The notes under the pieces: model-generated
What the model was told of the DNA's origin: nothing
The model's input: only the letters and a program-made list of their open reading frames with translations
Databases searched by the model: none
Shown: piece after piece, positions 34,980-48,176 of the stretch
Layout: every line of letters starts with the position of its first letter
How positions within the stretch are numbered: position 1 is the first letter of the stretch
NCBI GenBank assembly: GCA_016785225.1
Contig: JAFBJZ010000454.1
Span: 1,068,501 to 1,132,500 of the forward strand
Direction: 5' to 3'
Length of the DNA stretch: 64,000 nt
Origin: Psettodes erumei
Taxonomy: Eukaryota; Chordata; Actinopteri; Pleuronectiformes; Psettodidae
Made by a program: the position numbers and the translations under genes

Positions 34980-35205
34980 CGTCCCTGCTTTGCCTCCATC
35001 GGCCGGGCGACGGGCAGTGCGACAGAGCAGCGGGTGCCGGGTTCTCGGCGATGACGGCAGTCGCGGCTCGCTCGAGTTTCCCCGCTACACGCCCAATGAG
35101 CTCATGTGTTGTCGACGGCTCTTGCGGGGACGAGCCCCTACTTGGAGCGCCGACAAGACATTAGCGTTTGCCGCTTGTCACCAACGGCCGCGCCGCTCAG
35201 CTTCG
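34980..35205. promoter_or_regulatory. intronic CpG-dense island
   Basis: I count about 30 CpG dinucleotides in 226 bp, far above the surrounding intron. No recognisable exon. It could be an unmethylated regulatory island or an internal promoter. Confidence 0.45.
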
Positions 35206-35833
35206 CACACAGCTGTAAAGTGTGTGTGTGTGTGTGGGGGTCATTTTGATGTTTGTTTTTCCATTGACATCCTTAATTAAACGAGCAGTCATTTGGTTTC
35301 TCTGGCTACGTGAATGGGATCATCAATGGGAGGAATCAGCAAAATCTGCCTGACATCAGTGAGGATGTGTTTAAATTTGTAGATATTGATCTGAAATGTA
35401 ACGATTTTCTTTTTGTTTTTGCAGAAATAACTTGATTGCAAATATATGTTTAACTAAATCAAGGAATCCGCTCTAAATTGAATAAGTTGGCCGAGCTACC
35501 TCCTGGCTTTGTGTTAACAACCAAAGAGACGAGGCTGGAGATGAATGAAAAGCTGGTACCCAATTCTCTTTCTCCTCCATCCCTCCTATTGTGCAGTCAG
35601 AATCCACCCCCCCAACCACCCACCCACCACCACCCTCGACCCCCCCGCCTGCACCCTCCTCTCCTCACAAATGGTATTTTCTTGTTTAATTTAACAAGAA
35701 ATGAGTAGTAAATGAAAGCTCAGGCCTCAAATCCCCAACGCGCCCCGTGCTCTGCTCTCCACTCCCATATGAAAAGGCAATTTGTGAAATTATGTGATAG
35801 AGTAATTAGATGGAATTCACCCCCGCCTCCCCG

Positions 35834-35835
<2 letters not shown>

Positions 35836-35907
<72 letters not shown>
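35836..35907 (+). repeat. (CA)36 repeat
   Basis: Perfect CA array of 72 bp, 82 bp before an inverted TG array. Confidence 0.95.
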
Positions 35908-35908
<1 letters not shown>

Positions 35909-35986
35909 ACCCGTATCCCCGTTTAGATTGCTGCCTTGCTGAACTGAAGTAGGTGTGTGTGTAGAGAGAGAAAGAGCTGAGAGGGG

Positions 35987-35988
<2 letters not shown>

Positions 35989-36033
<45 letters not shown>
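35989..36033 (+). repeat. (TG)22 repeat
   Basis: TG array, the inverted partner of 35836-35907. Confidence 0.94.
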
Positions 36034-36034
<1 letters not shown>

Positions 36035-37515
36035 TGGTGGGGGGGGTCTGGCATTCAGAGTGTTAGCATCGGTATATTAGCCTGGCAGACTGGAGCACAC
36101 ACACTCTTCTACACATTATCGCTAACACTCCCTCGCTCTGGCTCCCCTCCCCTCCTATTTGTACACAGGCGCAGTGTAACGAGGGGCAGCCGTGATCGCA
36201 GCTCATAAAAGAAGCCAACCCGCAAACCCTCAATGAGCTGCTTCACCCCCCCCCCCACTCCTCATTTCTCCCCTTAAAATGTGTAAAATGCAGAGAGAGA
36301 GAGGATAAAAAAAAATCCAACTGGAAGGCATAATCCCCCGTTAATACAATTACAGTCTAATTTAACCGCTCGCGTACGCAGATGTAGCTGAGCTGGGGGG
36401 GGGGCTGTACCACCCCACCCCCACCCCCCACCCCCCAGCAGTGTGCAGCGGGGATTTTGAGCAGAAACAGGTGTGAAAAGTGATATAATTCATTTCTGCG
36501 CTGGCAGAGGAGGCCAGGAGCCTCGCTGTCGTGGGCCCTGGGTGGTGGAGGAATCCAGCCTGAGTGTGCAGAGTGGGGTGGGGGGGGGGGGGGTGATATA
36601 TGGACGGACAGACGGACGGATAGATGCACTACTCATTAAAGGCGAGATATTTTCCCTCCCATCACTGTGGTTTAGGTTGTGATTAAGCAGGAGAGAGATT
36701 AAACAGTTCGAGAGCGAAGAGAAACACAAAGCAGATCACGTACATCAGACGCTGGGGAAAAAAAAAAAAGTTCGCCAGAGGTCGGAGGTCAACATTGCCT
36801 CAGATGTCATTAGTCTTCTGCTGTTTATTGCTGGAGCCTGGGCCTTTCAGCACCCCGGCCACCCGCGGCAACACAGGCCCGGGGAGGGTGTTATCCGACT
36901 TCACGCGTACGCTGGGCTCGGTTATGGCGCTGGAACAGAATCCAGAAACTTTTACGCTTTATTTCTTTATGTTTGGACTGGGATCGTTACTGTTTGACGT
37001 AGTTACCCGCCGCACAAGTCAGGTTTCTGGAGAACAGCAATTTCAGTTGCCCCTCCGAGCTCGCCGGGACGCCTCCCTAATGGCTTTGAAGAGACATCAG
37101 GAAGGGGACGCCTAAAACGGAGCACGTCAGCTGACTCCTTAAGTGTTTTCCCTCATTTATTCATAAACGACAACAAAGGCACCATGTCCATCTTGATACT
37201 GCAAAGTAATATAGTGGCCTATGTGGCCTAGTGTCTCCGATTAGGTCCTAATTCAATCTAAGTGGCAGTCAGAATCTGAGGCGCCACAGCATTAGGATTT
37301 CAAAGGGGCCCTAAGAGACGACAGACAGGCGGACGGATCTGCCAAAGGCCTGGCGTGACACTGTGACGAGACGGAGCAAAACAAGAGAACAAGTTAGTCT
37401 TATTCTCAGCGTTTTTATTTGGTTTCAGATACTTTATCTCCAGGAATGGAATTGGCTTTGGGGCTGTGTGTGTGTGTGTGTATCTGTTGTTGTGTGATTG
37501 TGTCTTTGATTTCTT

Positions 37516-37518
<3 letters not shown>

Positions 37519-37550
<32 letters not shown>
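37519..37550 (+). repeat. (TG)16 repeat
   Basis: TG array forming an inverted pair with 37653-37710. Confidence 0.93.
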
Positions 37551-37553
<3 letters not shown>

Positions 37554-37652
37554 GCATTTGGAAGCAATGACTTGTCCCGTACCGATCGCAGGAGTGGTCG
37601 GTGTCGAAGAAGAGGCAGCTGAGTCAACCTGCCCACCCCCCGCTGTGCGCGC

Positions 37653-37658
37653 GCACAC

Positions 37659-37710
<52 letters not shown>
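37653..37710 (+). repeat. (CA)n repeat
   Basis: CA array with one CG break. Confidence 0.93.
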
Positions 37711-37716
<6 letters not shown>

Positions 37717-39261
37717 TGTGCTCCAACCCCCACATTGCCCCACACCTTGTAATGAAAACATCATCAATTATCCCTCCTGACAGGCCCCAGGGACCCGAGG
37801 CAGACAGCTCTCTTTGGGGGCTTCTCTTTGTGAGCTGACCCACACAGACACACAAACTTGCGGCTCGCACACTTGCTCTTTTGTAAAAGGTGCGTGCATG
37901 TTGTTTTTTAGCATGTGCATTAAAAGCTGACAGGCCGCCTTTTCATCTTAGATTGGTGATAGTGGAGCCCGGTCCATCTGTTGGAGATGTAGGGGGCAGG
38001 AGGTGTGTGTGTGTGTCTGTGTGTGTGTGTTTTGTGGGGTTTTGTTGGGGGGTGTCGATGGAGGGAGGGGTCACGGTGTGGCCAGGGCAGAGGGAAGCCA
38101 TCAGTCCTGACACGGGCCCCTGAAAGGCCATCTGTTTTGTGATGGATGGACGGAGTGATGGATGGATGAATAGATGATAGTGGGGTACAGTAGGTGTTTA
38201 GAGAGGCGACGCTGGGCAGATGTCGGCGTTTTGGAAGATGTGCGACGGCCTGCACATCATACACTGAGATAAACTCTAATTCACTTTTGTGATTTGTTTA
38301 AAATAAGTAAAGCGGTTCCTCTTTGGAAGGCCCGTGAGGTTTACGTGCGGCGCTTTGGACCTGCCAGCCCACCTTCCTCCGTTTCACGAGTCCGGGTTTC
38401 CATGGTGTTCAGTAAATGTTTCAGAGCCGGTTCCGCCCTGCCAACATTCTGATTCGGGGGGAAAAACCCTGCATGCTTTAATTTTTTAAAAATAGCTTTT
38501 CTACAGGCCTGAATATCAAATTCTGATATGGAGCGATTGGAACGCTTCCACCCAAATGCTCCGTCTGGACGGGCGCCATCTTGGTCCAATCTCGGTTACG
38601 TGCCACATGGAAATCATTCTTGCAGCTTGTTTGACGTTTCACTCGGTCGGGTTTTATCGCGCTGATTCAGCCCGGGGTCCGGACACGTGTCGGTCACAGG
38701 GGAGTCGAGCGAGGTTGCCGCTCGGCGTATGGCGCGCCGCGGCCTGGCTCGGAGGTGAGGTGAGCGTTTCATACCGAAGACGATAACCCAAGAACAAGTT
38801 GTGAGTATCTACTGTACGTATTAGAGTTCAGGTCGGGCCCGAGCTTCTTCTCCTGCCTTCTCCTCTCCTGTGTCATCGTTCCTGTCTATTTAAAAGCCCT
38901 GAAGGGCAGTTAATGTTTCATTTCACGTCACCTTTGAACTTTTACCAAAATGGCGAGAACTTTACAGATCTCCCCGAGGTGGGTCAGCATCATCAGGATT
39001 AGAACGGTTCATCTTCAAGCTTTAGGAGCTTTTTTTTTTGTTGTTGTTTCTGTTGTGACATTTTTTTTAAAACAAATTGTTCGCCGCCCGGTGAGAAAAT
39101 TGCAGCATGTCATTTTGCTCGGTGAACACCTCAGCACTTCCTGTTGTAGAAATTGAAGGGGGTTTGAATGACAGAGATGAAACATAAAGGTGAGGGGTGA
39201 TATTCCACATCAGCCTCGATTTGTCTTTGTTACCTTGTCGTCGTCTCTCCTCCTCTCTCCG

Positions 39262-39309
39262 TCATCCCTCTCTCCCCTCTCTCCCCTCTCTCCCCCCTCT
39301 CCCCTCTCC
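39262..39309 (+). repeat. (CTCTCCC)n repeat
   Basis: Four to five tandem CTCTCCC-type units within a C/T-rich stretch. Confidence 0.8.
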
Positions 39310-39448
39310 TCATATAATTTCATAGTTGGGAAACTATGAAACAGTTCAGTGTGTGGTTTCATTGTTGTATGCCAGAATGATTGATGGCTTCATGCTGCAG
39401 CTGTGTTTCACACTGGTTCTATTTTTCATTATCAGCTGTGTGTGATAA

Positions 39449-39450
39449 GT

Positions 39451-39503
<53 letters not shown>

Positions 39504-39511
39504 TGTGTGTG
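39449..39511 (+). repeat. (TG)n repeat
   Basis: TG array with two TT breaks, inverted relative to 39642-39694. Confidence 0.92.
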
Positions 39512-39641
39512 CGTGCGCGTGTCTTCAGAGTGGGACAAAGGCCCGTTAACTCGGATGTGCGAGATCACTCTTGGTTTGGTACCCACTAATCAGTTTACGA
39601 TGATCTGCAAATCCGAAGAAGGGGGCTTGCTCTCGGGCCCT

Positions 39642-39649
39642 CACACACA

Positions 39650-39694
<45 letters not shown>
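39642..39694 (+). repeat. (CA)n repeat
   Basis: CA array with a CG break near its start. Confidence 0.93.
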
Positions 39695-39696
<2 letters not shown>

Positions 39697-40463
39697 GGAT
39701 GCAGAGATGCATACACACACACACTTTACCATAGGCCTGGTGACGTCAGCGGCTGGGTGGGGTGTGGAGTTCCCCACCATCACTGTGGTATTTATTGGAG
39801 AGTGAGTGGCAAGTTGACGTGTGGGAGACTCAGGGAAAAATATTGTCATAAGTCTGCGGTTAGCTTGATGGAACGCTGGAGATTAGCAACGCTAGTCTCT
39901 CGTTTTCACCGTGAGCAAATCCGTAACCTCCACAAACGCTTCCTCTCTGTTTCGAGCTCCGTCGCTGAAGCGTTGGCAACCAGAGCGGCTCTCCATCTTT
40001 CCAGAAACGAGAGTTTAGCATAGCAGCGTGTAGCATGATTTTTTTTTTCTCAGCCAGTGATATATTAACCCTGCTAAGTGTGAAATCACATTAGCGCTAG
40101 CTGTTAGCCATTATCCATTAGGCTGTGTTTGGTGATTCGGAGGATTGTGGGATCTTTTCTGGCTGGAGTCAGCAGCTCAATACCTTTTACTTACAGCGAC
40201 TGCAGCAGCCTGCCCCAGATACATTTGATGTGTGTGTGTGTGTGTGTGTGCGCGCACAACTGTCTGTGACTGCATATGCAGTCGCACTCTTACTTGTACG
40301 TGTCAGCTTTATGTCTCTGTTGTAAGTGCCGTGTGAGCGTGTGCGCGCGCCGGATTGGATCCTTGTGGCTTCGCCGTCGTGGTAATCAGTTTGTGCGTTG
40401 GCTGAACTAATTTATCAATTCAGTTCCTCCCACTTGTATTCTCTCCCATGCATGAACCCCCCC

Positions 40464-40480
40464 CACACACACACACACAT

Positions 40481-40538
<58 letters not shown>
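40464..40538 (+). repeat. (CA)n repeat
   Basis: 75-bp CA array with one TG break near 40480. Confidence 0.94.
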
Positions 40539-40542
<4 letters not shown>

Positions 40543-41029
40543 GCGCTCACTCCGTCTCCTTCTCCGACAAAACACTCCTTTCTGAAAAACCATAAGGGTT
40601 CCCTATCTTTTATGCATGCTTTCTCCCTCCCTCCCTCTCCCTCTCCCTCTCTCTCTTCTCCCCCCTTCTCCTCCTTTCTTCCTCGACTCCCCCTCATTCC
40701 ATTTTTCTATAATGCACAGCTGTGTTGCCTTACATTTTAATGGCCTTGAACCATGATATCATAGCAGCGTTCTTGCACTTGTGCCGTTTGAAAAAGCTTC
40801 GGGGAGAGCGCCGTGATTTACAGAGGAGATATCCCGTGATGTCTGCGCATAACTCATCATTTACAACCGCTCGTCTCCTAATCTGATGATGGTGGATTTC
40901 TGCGGTGAACGCTGTGCGGCGGCAGGTGGCACGCAAGGTGCGGCCATAGGCTGGTAGTTTGTTTACACTCGGCCAGCTGACCCAGCGTGCCCCTGTGGTG
41001 GTCAGGTGTGTGTTGGAAGTGCATCTCTG

Positions 41030-41032
<3 letters not shown>

Positions 41033-41068
<36 letters not shown>

Positions 41069-41108
41069 TCATCTGTGTTTGTTCGTTGTGTGTGTGTGTG
41101 TGTGTGTC
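41033..41108 (+). repeat. (CA)n and (TG)n inverted pair
   Basis: CA at 41033-41065 and TG at 41087-41108 are separated by about 21 bp, giving a compact hairpin. Confidence 0.92.
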
Positions 41109-42029
41109 CAGTGGAGTGAGAGAAATCATAGCTAGTGAACCAGGTGGTGAATGCAGACAGGAAATAACTCATGGTAGAGGAGCTGGACAGAGCTGAGGGC
41201 TGGGGAGGGAAGCGCTGGGAAAACCAGCACAGCTCCATTTTTCCCACTTTTTACACTCTTTCTTTTACTTCATGCCCCCCCCCCCTCCTTCTTTATCCCC
41301 CTCATCCTCACATCCTTTTTCCCCACATTTCCCCCCGTCTTCTGACACACTCTCTCCACTACCCCATGTTCTACACTGAGTATTTGTCATCTTTCCTCTC
41401 CTTCCACTCTCTCCGAGGCGTGCTGTTGTAGTGTTAGCGATTGGAGGAGGGGGTGAACACAGCTGAGGGTGCTGCTCACTTGTTTGTTACGACAGATTAA
41501 GTCATTGATTTGTAAAAGCGGTGCACTGATGGAGAAGGCCCTCCGCTGCTGAAGACGAAGGCGAGTGTGTGTGTGTGGGGGGTGGGGCAGAAGAGGGAGA
41601 CGGAGGGAAGCGTTTGGCCGAGGAAACGCGAGGCGAGGGCATTAAAATCGAAGGAGGAGATGAGAGGAGTTAAGTGGAGGAGGAAGAAAAAGAGGGGAGA
41701 AGAGGAGGCGGCATGAGAGAGTTAAGCAAAAATGCTAAATATAGAACAGAGGGATGGAGGTTGGGGGGGGGTGGAGGAGACGGGTGAGAAAGATGGGGGG
41801 GGTGAGAGCGAGGTGGGAGGTGCACTTTGAATGACAGAGATGTCAGAGAGGGAGGCTGGGCGAGAAGCTTCATCTTTCAAACGGCTGCGTCCTCCTCCCC
41901 TCTTGTACTTGCCGCTCTGAAGGAGCATAAGGGAGCAATTGTGAAATACCTTTACCTAGTTTCAGCAACCCCCCCACCCCACCACCACCAACCCAGGTTC
42001 TTTTCACCCCCCTGGGGGCCAACGGTGAG

Positions 42030-42300
42030 TTTCTAATTAAAACGTCGGGAGCAAAAGGGTAATTATGATAATAACATAATAATATCGCCGGGGTTATTAG
42101 AATGTTCTGTGGTCCCCAAATTGCTTCCTCGGAGCGATCGGATTTCAGTGGCATTACGTAAAGTCACATTTCCTTGAAAGTCAGGTGAAATGAAATGGAT
42201 TCCCTCATGGTCCGAGCGCAATCTGAGAATCATCGAGTCTAAAAAGAAAGTTTCTTCTCGCCACAATGGCATAAACCCCCCCTCGCTCACTTATAAGCGC
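42030..42300. promoter_or_regulatory. candidate conserved non-coding element
   Basis: Repeat-free block with TTTCTAATTAAAACG, GGTAATTATGATAATAAC, ATAATAATATCGCC, GGGTTATTAG and ATTACGTAAAGTCACA. It adjoins a CpG-dense island. Enhancer function is inferred from homeodomain-type word density. Confidence 0.4.
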
Positions 42301-42363
42301 AATTTAGTCTGATGGGTTTATGCGGTGAGGAAGTGGAGTAGTTTAATAGTTTTTGTTTCGTTG

Positions 42364-42504
42364 CGCTGAACTCTCCCGCCGCGGCTTCGTTGTTTGTGTG
42401 TAACGAGTCCCGCGTGCGGCAGCCGCGCGTAAGAAGAGAACGTTTGTTTCGAGGCTCGCGGATCGCTGCCGGCTCCGAGCGCCGGCGCTCCGAGGCGCGT
42501 CCCG
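42364..42504. promoter_or_regulatory. intronic CpG-dense island
   Basis: I count 26 CpGs in 141 bp at high G+C. It lies just downstream of an AT-rich block. Possible internal promoter or regulated island; no TATA box or recognisable first exon was found. Confidence 0.45.
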
Positions 42505-45500
42505 CTGCTTTCTCTCCGTACCTGACTGGGATGAGGCTCCGCGAATCCCTCCTACTCCGCATTTACACCACCCCCTCCGTCCCAGGCAGCCCCGAGGCAG
42601 CCCACCTCCAGCTGTGGCTGCCGTTCACCGCGCCGCTTGGTGCGAGCACCGATTGCTTTGGAGTGCCTCCCCTCGCTCAAATAGGCGGTAATTATGGGCT
42701 TAAAGAGGTTTAGTGGTCCAGCAAACTACATAATCACACCCTGAATTAGCCCCAGCTCATCAGCCTCAGTCCAACGAGCAGCACTTACCACTAGCATTAG
42801 CTATCACGCCGCACCCCCTTCCCTTTATTGCACAGAGGGAAGCACAGCAGCAGGTGTTGTGCAACATCCGGCCCCCTTAATAAATTTAGCCTCCCCTGAC
42901 TTGGAAATAGGGAGGACTAATGAAGCACGGCCTTGCTCTGAGCGAAAGCAAGCGCAGAGTGCAGGCGCCGCACATACAGCGGCACACAATGCCAGACGCT
43001 ACGCCCCAGTATCAACAAACCCTACCCTTCGCATTCTACATTAACACACAACAATGCGGCACTTTGTCAGGACGTGAGAGACCCGGTCATGTGCATACAT
43101 GGTATAAGCTGCAGTTTACACACAGGCCGGAGACCCACCCAGCTGCAAAACACACGGATCCTGGTTCAAACCCCGCGGCGCGGCGGCTGCTGCCCTGCTT
43201 TATGTTGTGCGCCCGTGGAGTTTTAGAAAAGGGAGGAATGATGCTAATCGGCAATTATCATAGTGGAGAGGCCGTTAGCGCCGTACAATGTCTAATCCAC
43301 TTTGTACTCGAGCTTTAATGACGTACTTCTCACCCTTTGCCTCACCAGCTAACTCGATTTATCCGGTTCCCATAGGCGGGAGTGCTGCGAGGATTCCCTA
43401 AATCAACAAAAGCTGTTTTTTTTTTTTGAGAGGGGAAGATGCTCATTAATGAATAAAAAGCCTGAAAACATCTGATTATTATTATTTTTTTTTTTTTTTT
43501 TTCCAGAGAGAGATTTGGTGACAAAAGAGAAATGCGGGTTTCTTTGCCACTTTTGTAGGTTTTGTTTTTAAAAAAACAGCAGCAGTGAATTATTTATGCT
43601 ACAAGCTTTGAGTTGGTTTACCATAGTCCAACGCTATAAGACTGTTTCTGTTTTTTTTTTTTTTTTTTTGGTGCTTTACAGCACGAAGACCGAGGGCGTT
43701 TATGTTGCACAGACGTCAGTCGTCGGTTCATTTGGAGTCTCTCAAAAGATCCGTTTTTGCTCTGTTTTGTTATGTTGCATTGGAGCAGCGCGAATCAGAG
43801 GAAATTAGGTTAGGGGTGCTTTGTTTTTTTTCTGTTGTTGTTTTGTTCGCCCTCACTCCCTTTTCTTTTTTTTTTTTCTTTCTTTAATCCCCCCCCACCA
43901 CCACCACCCCACTCTTTCTCCCAGAGCCAGCTTTGTTGCCGGGTCCCTGCTCCCTAATGAAGTCAAAGGGATGTCAGTCGATGCCACCTACACAGAAAGG
44001 AATTTGAAATGGCGTAGCTCTCGCGGCGCAGCGTGAGCGCACACACGCGGGATGAAACTTCCACCGAATGAGCGAGAAATTTGGGGAAATTGGAGGCTCG
44101 CTGTATGAGATACAACAGGCTTACAGTTTGGAACGCTTGTTTTAAAATCTGCTCGTGCTCAGGGGTTCTGGGCATTTGTTGTTAGCATAACAATGTGCTT
44201 GCCTCCCCAAATATTTAAGGTAATCTCATACACTTCTGGCAGGAGCAATAGTACACTTCCAGTAAACTGTGTGCGTTCGTGACTGGTGTGTGTGTGTGTG
44301 CAAGACAGTTTGGTATGATACTCTGATGCCCTTCTAGCCAAAAAGGCCCCCGGATTAGCCGTCAGGCATTCCTGATGGGCAGCTCAGTTTCCACAGAGAT
44401 TTGACCTGGGAACAGCGAGGGGAGCAGACCTGGCCAAGTCGAGGCTGTTCGCCTTTTTTTTTTTTTTTTTTCTTACCTCAGCAGGCACATGCAAGTCAAT
44501 AACCATGAATAATGCTGTTGTAATGGTGGTGGCTGGAACTTTTTGGGGTTGTTGGGACCCGCGTTGTCAGGACAGCTGAGTTTCTTTTGTGAGTCTGCTG
44601 GGTGAAAACAAGACGCCAGCAGAAGTGTCTCATCAACAACGGAGAAGTGCGCCGCCGTTTAAACGGCATTCGCAAGTTGTTTACTGCGACGCGTCGCATT
44701 TTCTCACATCTTTGTGCCTCGCGGCGAACCCCAACCATCTGGTGGTAAAGCGAGCGGACTCAAAATACCATTGACCCATGTCTGTAATCCACAGATTGTG
44801 CTGTGTCATGGTTCTCTTTTAGAGGGACGTCACGTGACCGTGGCAGCGTATGATTTTCCTCTCCCTCGCTCTCATTCCTCCCTCCGTCCCGTTTCGTGGC
44901 TTCGGCTTTCGTAAGGCTAATGTGGCACGGCGAGCCTTTTTAATGGGATGCGCGGAGGCCGGGGAGGCGAAGCCTCAAATAGAAATATATGCAACGATCG
45001 CGCCGTAACGCGGGCGGCGGAGCGAGGAGCAGGACAGACGAGCTGCAGCAGGAAAATGACGGCTTTCGTTTAAAGCGCAGCGTATGTTTAAATATTTACA
45101 CGCGATTATTTGACATTTATTACTTAGTTAAGAAATCGGGCGCGAGAATTCAGAAGCTGAAGGAGAAACAGAACGTTTTTAAGGGATGGACGCCTCATTT
45201 CTGAGCCAAAGCCAAATTAAAACTAAAAAAGTATTTGGAGCAGTGAGGGAGAGCTGGTTCTGCTGAGGAGGCGAGATGAAGGGAGAACAGCAGCGAGATA
45301 AAAGACATTTCTGAAATAGCCCTCCCCTCGTGGAGAAGTGGAGCATCCCCGACAAGAGTGACTCAGACTCCTTCCTCCTGCCCCCTCCCCCCCGCCGCCG
45401 CCTCTTATTGCTACTGTGAGACGAAGGTGAGGCTTCGTGTGGTTCACAAGTTGCAGATAGAAGAATGAGGCAGCCGTGACCTTTTCTGACTGGAAATGTT

Positions 45501-46032
45501 TGAGCGATGAGACAGAAATTTCGGGAGGCTCAGTTTGTCCCACGTGGGTCAAAGGTTCAGTCGGCGCAACGCGACCTTGAGCCTGCAAACGCCACGTTGG
45601 GAGCAACGCTGGCGCTCCAACATCTCAAAGTGTTGGTGATTTATTGAGCATATTTTCATATGCAATAAATACATTGAGTATGAAATACACTGTAATGTGG
45701 TTACTGTTGTTTTTGAAGCGTCTTTAATGCACGATTGGTCGCGGTGACTGTTTTCTCTCCCACCCCGCTCTGAATCATTTTCCTCTGGGTTAGGCGTGGG
45801 ACAGGGGGAGTAAAGAGGGGTCTTGCAGAATATTTATGCTCTTATCTCTCTGGTAAACCCCCCCGGGGCTCCAGATATCCATTTCCATGTCTCCTCCCCT
45901 GCCTCCTCCTTCACTCTTCCCCTCTTTCCTCCTTCTTTCCGTCTATCTGCCCCTCTCTTGTTCTTGTCTGAGGGGGTCAGAGAGGAAGATGGTCAGACAG
46001 GGAGGGGATGTTACTGATGCTCTGTTACCCAC

Positions 46033-46034
<2 letters not shown>

Positions 46035-46098
<64 letters not shown>

Positions 46099-46310
46099 CG
46101 CACATAAGACCATGCACGGCTGAACTCGAAGGCCCAGCAAGCTCAGTGGCTCAAATGAGAACACACACACACACACACTCTCGTGTCCGTGCACGGCTGA
46201 ACTTACTAATACAAACGCACACGGGCAAAAAAAAATCTTTGACTCGAATAGACACACACACCTCAGCGGACATGCGCACGCACACACCCACGCATGCACA
46301 TTGATAAGAC
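46035..46310 (+). repeat. (CA)n array and 77-bp-spaced duplicate
   Basis: A long CA array (46035-46090) is followed by two copies of TGCACGGCTGAACT at 46113-46126 and 46190-46203 with further CA tracts between and after, suggesting an old minisatellite. Confidence 0.75.
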
Positions 46311-46698
46311 GCACACACAGAGGAGGGAGAAGCGAAAACACACACCCCCTCCTGGCACCCGCATGCTCGGAGCTCGGGCCGAGCGCGGCGGGCAGGGTGG
46401 AAATTCTCATGAAAGGAGTTGTATATTTGGAGAAGACATATCATTAAGATAGGCGGAGGGAAGAGGGAAGGGAGGGAAGGATGCGCAGAAACTTTCCATC
46501 TGCTCTTCTAAAGAACATGTTATTGCTTTTCTCACTAAAGGCCTTTTCTCTCCCTCTCGCAACCCGCTGAACCACAGCCAAGGGCCGTTAAGAGAGACCA
46601 GAATCACTCACAGACAATATTAAAACGGGGCGACTTGTTGCCGAGCGGGAAACTAAATCACAGTGTTTTGACAGATAGGAGCTAATTTGGCGGTTTAG

Positions 46699-46720
46699 CC
46701 AAAAAAAAAAAAAAAAAAAA
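46699..46720 (+). repeat. poly-A run
   Basis: About 20 A residues; no mobile-element body was recognised. Confidence 0.8.
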
Positions 46721-47190
46721 GAAGAGGAGGACAAAAACAGTTTTGATGTCTCTGGCAGCTTTTACTGGTAACTCTTCCATTATGTGAAAACGCTGGTACA
46801 TGCGTCACTTTAAGGGTCTTTAAGGGATGTGTTCAGATCCTGAGGTAAGAAGTAGCACAACCACAATTGAACTACATTAAATTACAAGTAGATTTAAAAA
46901 ACGCACACAAAATATCAAGTTGGATTCCTCCCTGTGCAGCAGAACGGCCCCTGTGAGTGTCATCACATTTTTAACTGATTACATTATTATTACTGATGCA
47001 TTAATGTGTACATGTTGTAAAGTGTAACAACAGCATATACCGTCCCATAGCTTTTACTGTAAACGCATGCACTCAGTCGCCTTTCACCTCTGGCAGGATG
47101 TGCGTCAAAGAAAAACCCACTGTGCCGCCATCTGAGATTGAGATGTTGTGCGCGCCCGTCTCAGTGTGGCCATTCGTGTGTGTCTGTCCC

Positions 47191-47192
<2 letters not shown>

Positions 47193-47236
<44 letters not shown>
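47193..47236 (+). repeat. (TG)22 repeat
   Basis: Perfect TG array of 44 bp. Confidence 0.94.
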
Positions 47237-47237
<1 letters not shown>

Positions 47238-47425
47238 TGTATTTGAGGCTGCGAGACAGGCCCCTGGCATGGCCGCAGCCCCCGTATATCACGAGGCGCG
47301 AGCTCCTGCCTCCGCAGATCCACAACACATAGAATGGACACATTGATCCTTTCATGTCCAGTCAACTCCGTTTGTCGACAGGAAAGACTTGAAAGACATT
47401 GTTCACATGACGAGTTCAAACGAGT

Positions 47426-47441
47426 TGTGTGTGTGTGTGAA

Positions 47442-47482
<41 letters not shown>
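47426..47482 (+). repeat. (TG)n repeat
   Basis: TG array with one GAAA break; inverted relative to 47558-47596. Confidence 0.92.
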
Positions 47483-47483
<1 letters not shown>

Positions 47484-47554
47484 TCGTCTATATGTCAAGT
47501 GCTCCATGCGTCAAAGACGTCACATGTCACAAGCCCCGAAGAGTGATTTCTCAT

Positions 47555-47557
<3 letters not shown>

Positions 47558-47596
<39 letters not shown>
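47558..47596 (+). repeat. (CA)n repeat
   Basis: Perfect CA array of 39 bp. Another lies at 47763-47789. Confidence 0.94.
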
Positions 47597-47599
<3 letters not shown>

Positions 47600-48083
47600 G
47601 GCAGACGAGTGGCGCCCCAGATTGGCTGCAGTTATTTTAACACTGATATTATCTGATCGTTCTACTGTATGGATGATACTTGGGGCTCACACACATGCAC
47701 GCACACACATACTTAGGTTCAGGCTCAAAGCATATGAATGGACAGATAGTTCACATGCATGTACACACACACACACACACACACACACAAAGTGGAAAAG
47801 AAGTGGACACAAATTTGGCCAGAGGCAACAATGCAATTATAACTTAGCGCGTGAAATTAGCCTCCTTGTGTTCCCATTCCCCGCAACCAATCACATGGAC
47901 GAGGGAAGGCTGTTAAAATATCTCTCTCTCTCTCTCCTTCTCCCTCTCCCTCGCTCGGCCGGGCTGTCCCAGCATTAAACACAATCCCGCTCATTATGCG
48001 CTGAAAAAACTGTAATGAAAAAAAATGAAAACACTGGCGCCACACTGATTTTGCACGTCTGATTGACTATTAAGTGTGTTTGA

Positions 48084-48086
<3 letters not shown>

Positions 48087-48174
<88 letters not shown>
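48087..48174 (+). repeat. (TG)44 repeat
   Basis: Perfect uninterrupted TG array of 88 bp, among the longest in the window. Confidence 0.96.

Positions 48175-48176
<2 letters not shown>

Noticed and set aside
43100..43173. tRNA-like A box (TGGTATAAGCT) and B box (GGTTCAAACCC), possible tRNA-derived SINE
   Set aside because: The A box mismatches its consensus at the last position, no cloverleaf can be drawn, and no SINE tail was seen.
44735..44775. tRNA D-arm-like GGTGGTAAAGCGAGCGGACTC
   Set aside because: No matching acceptor or T arms around it.
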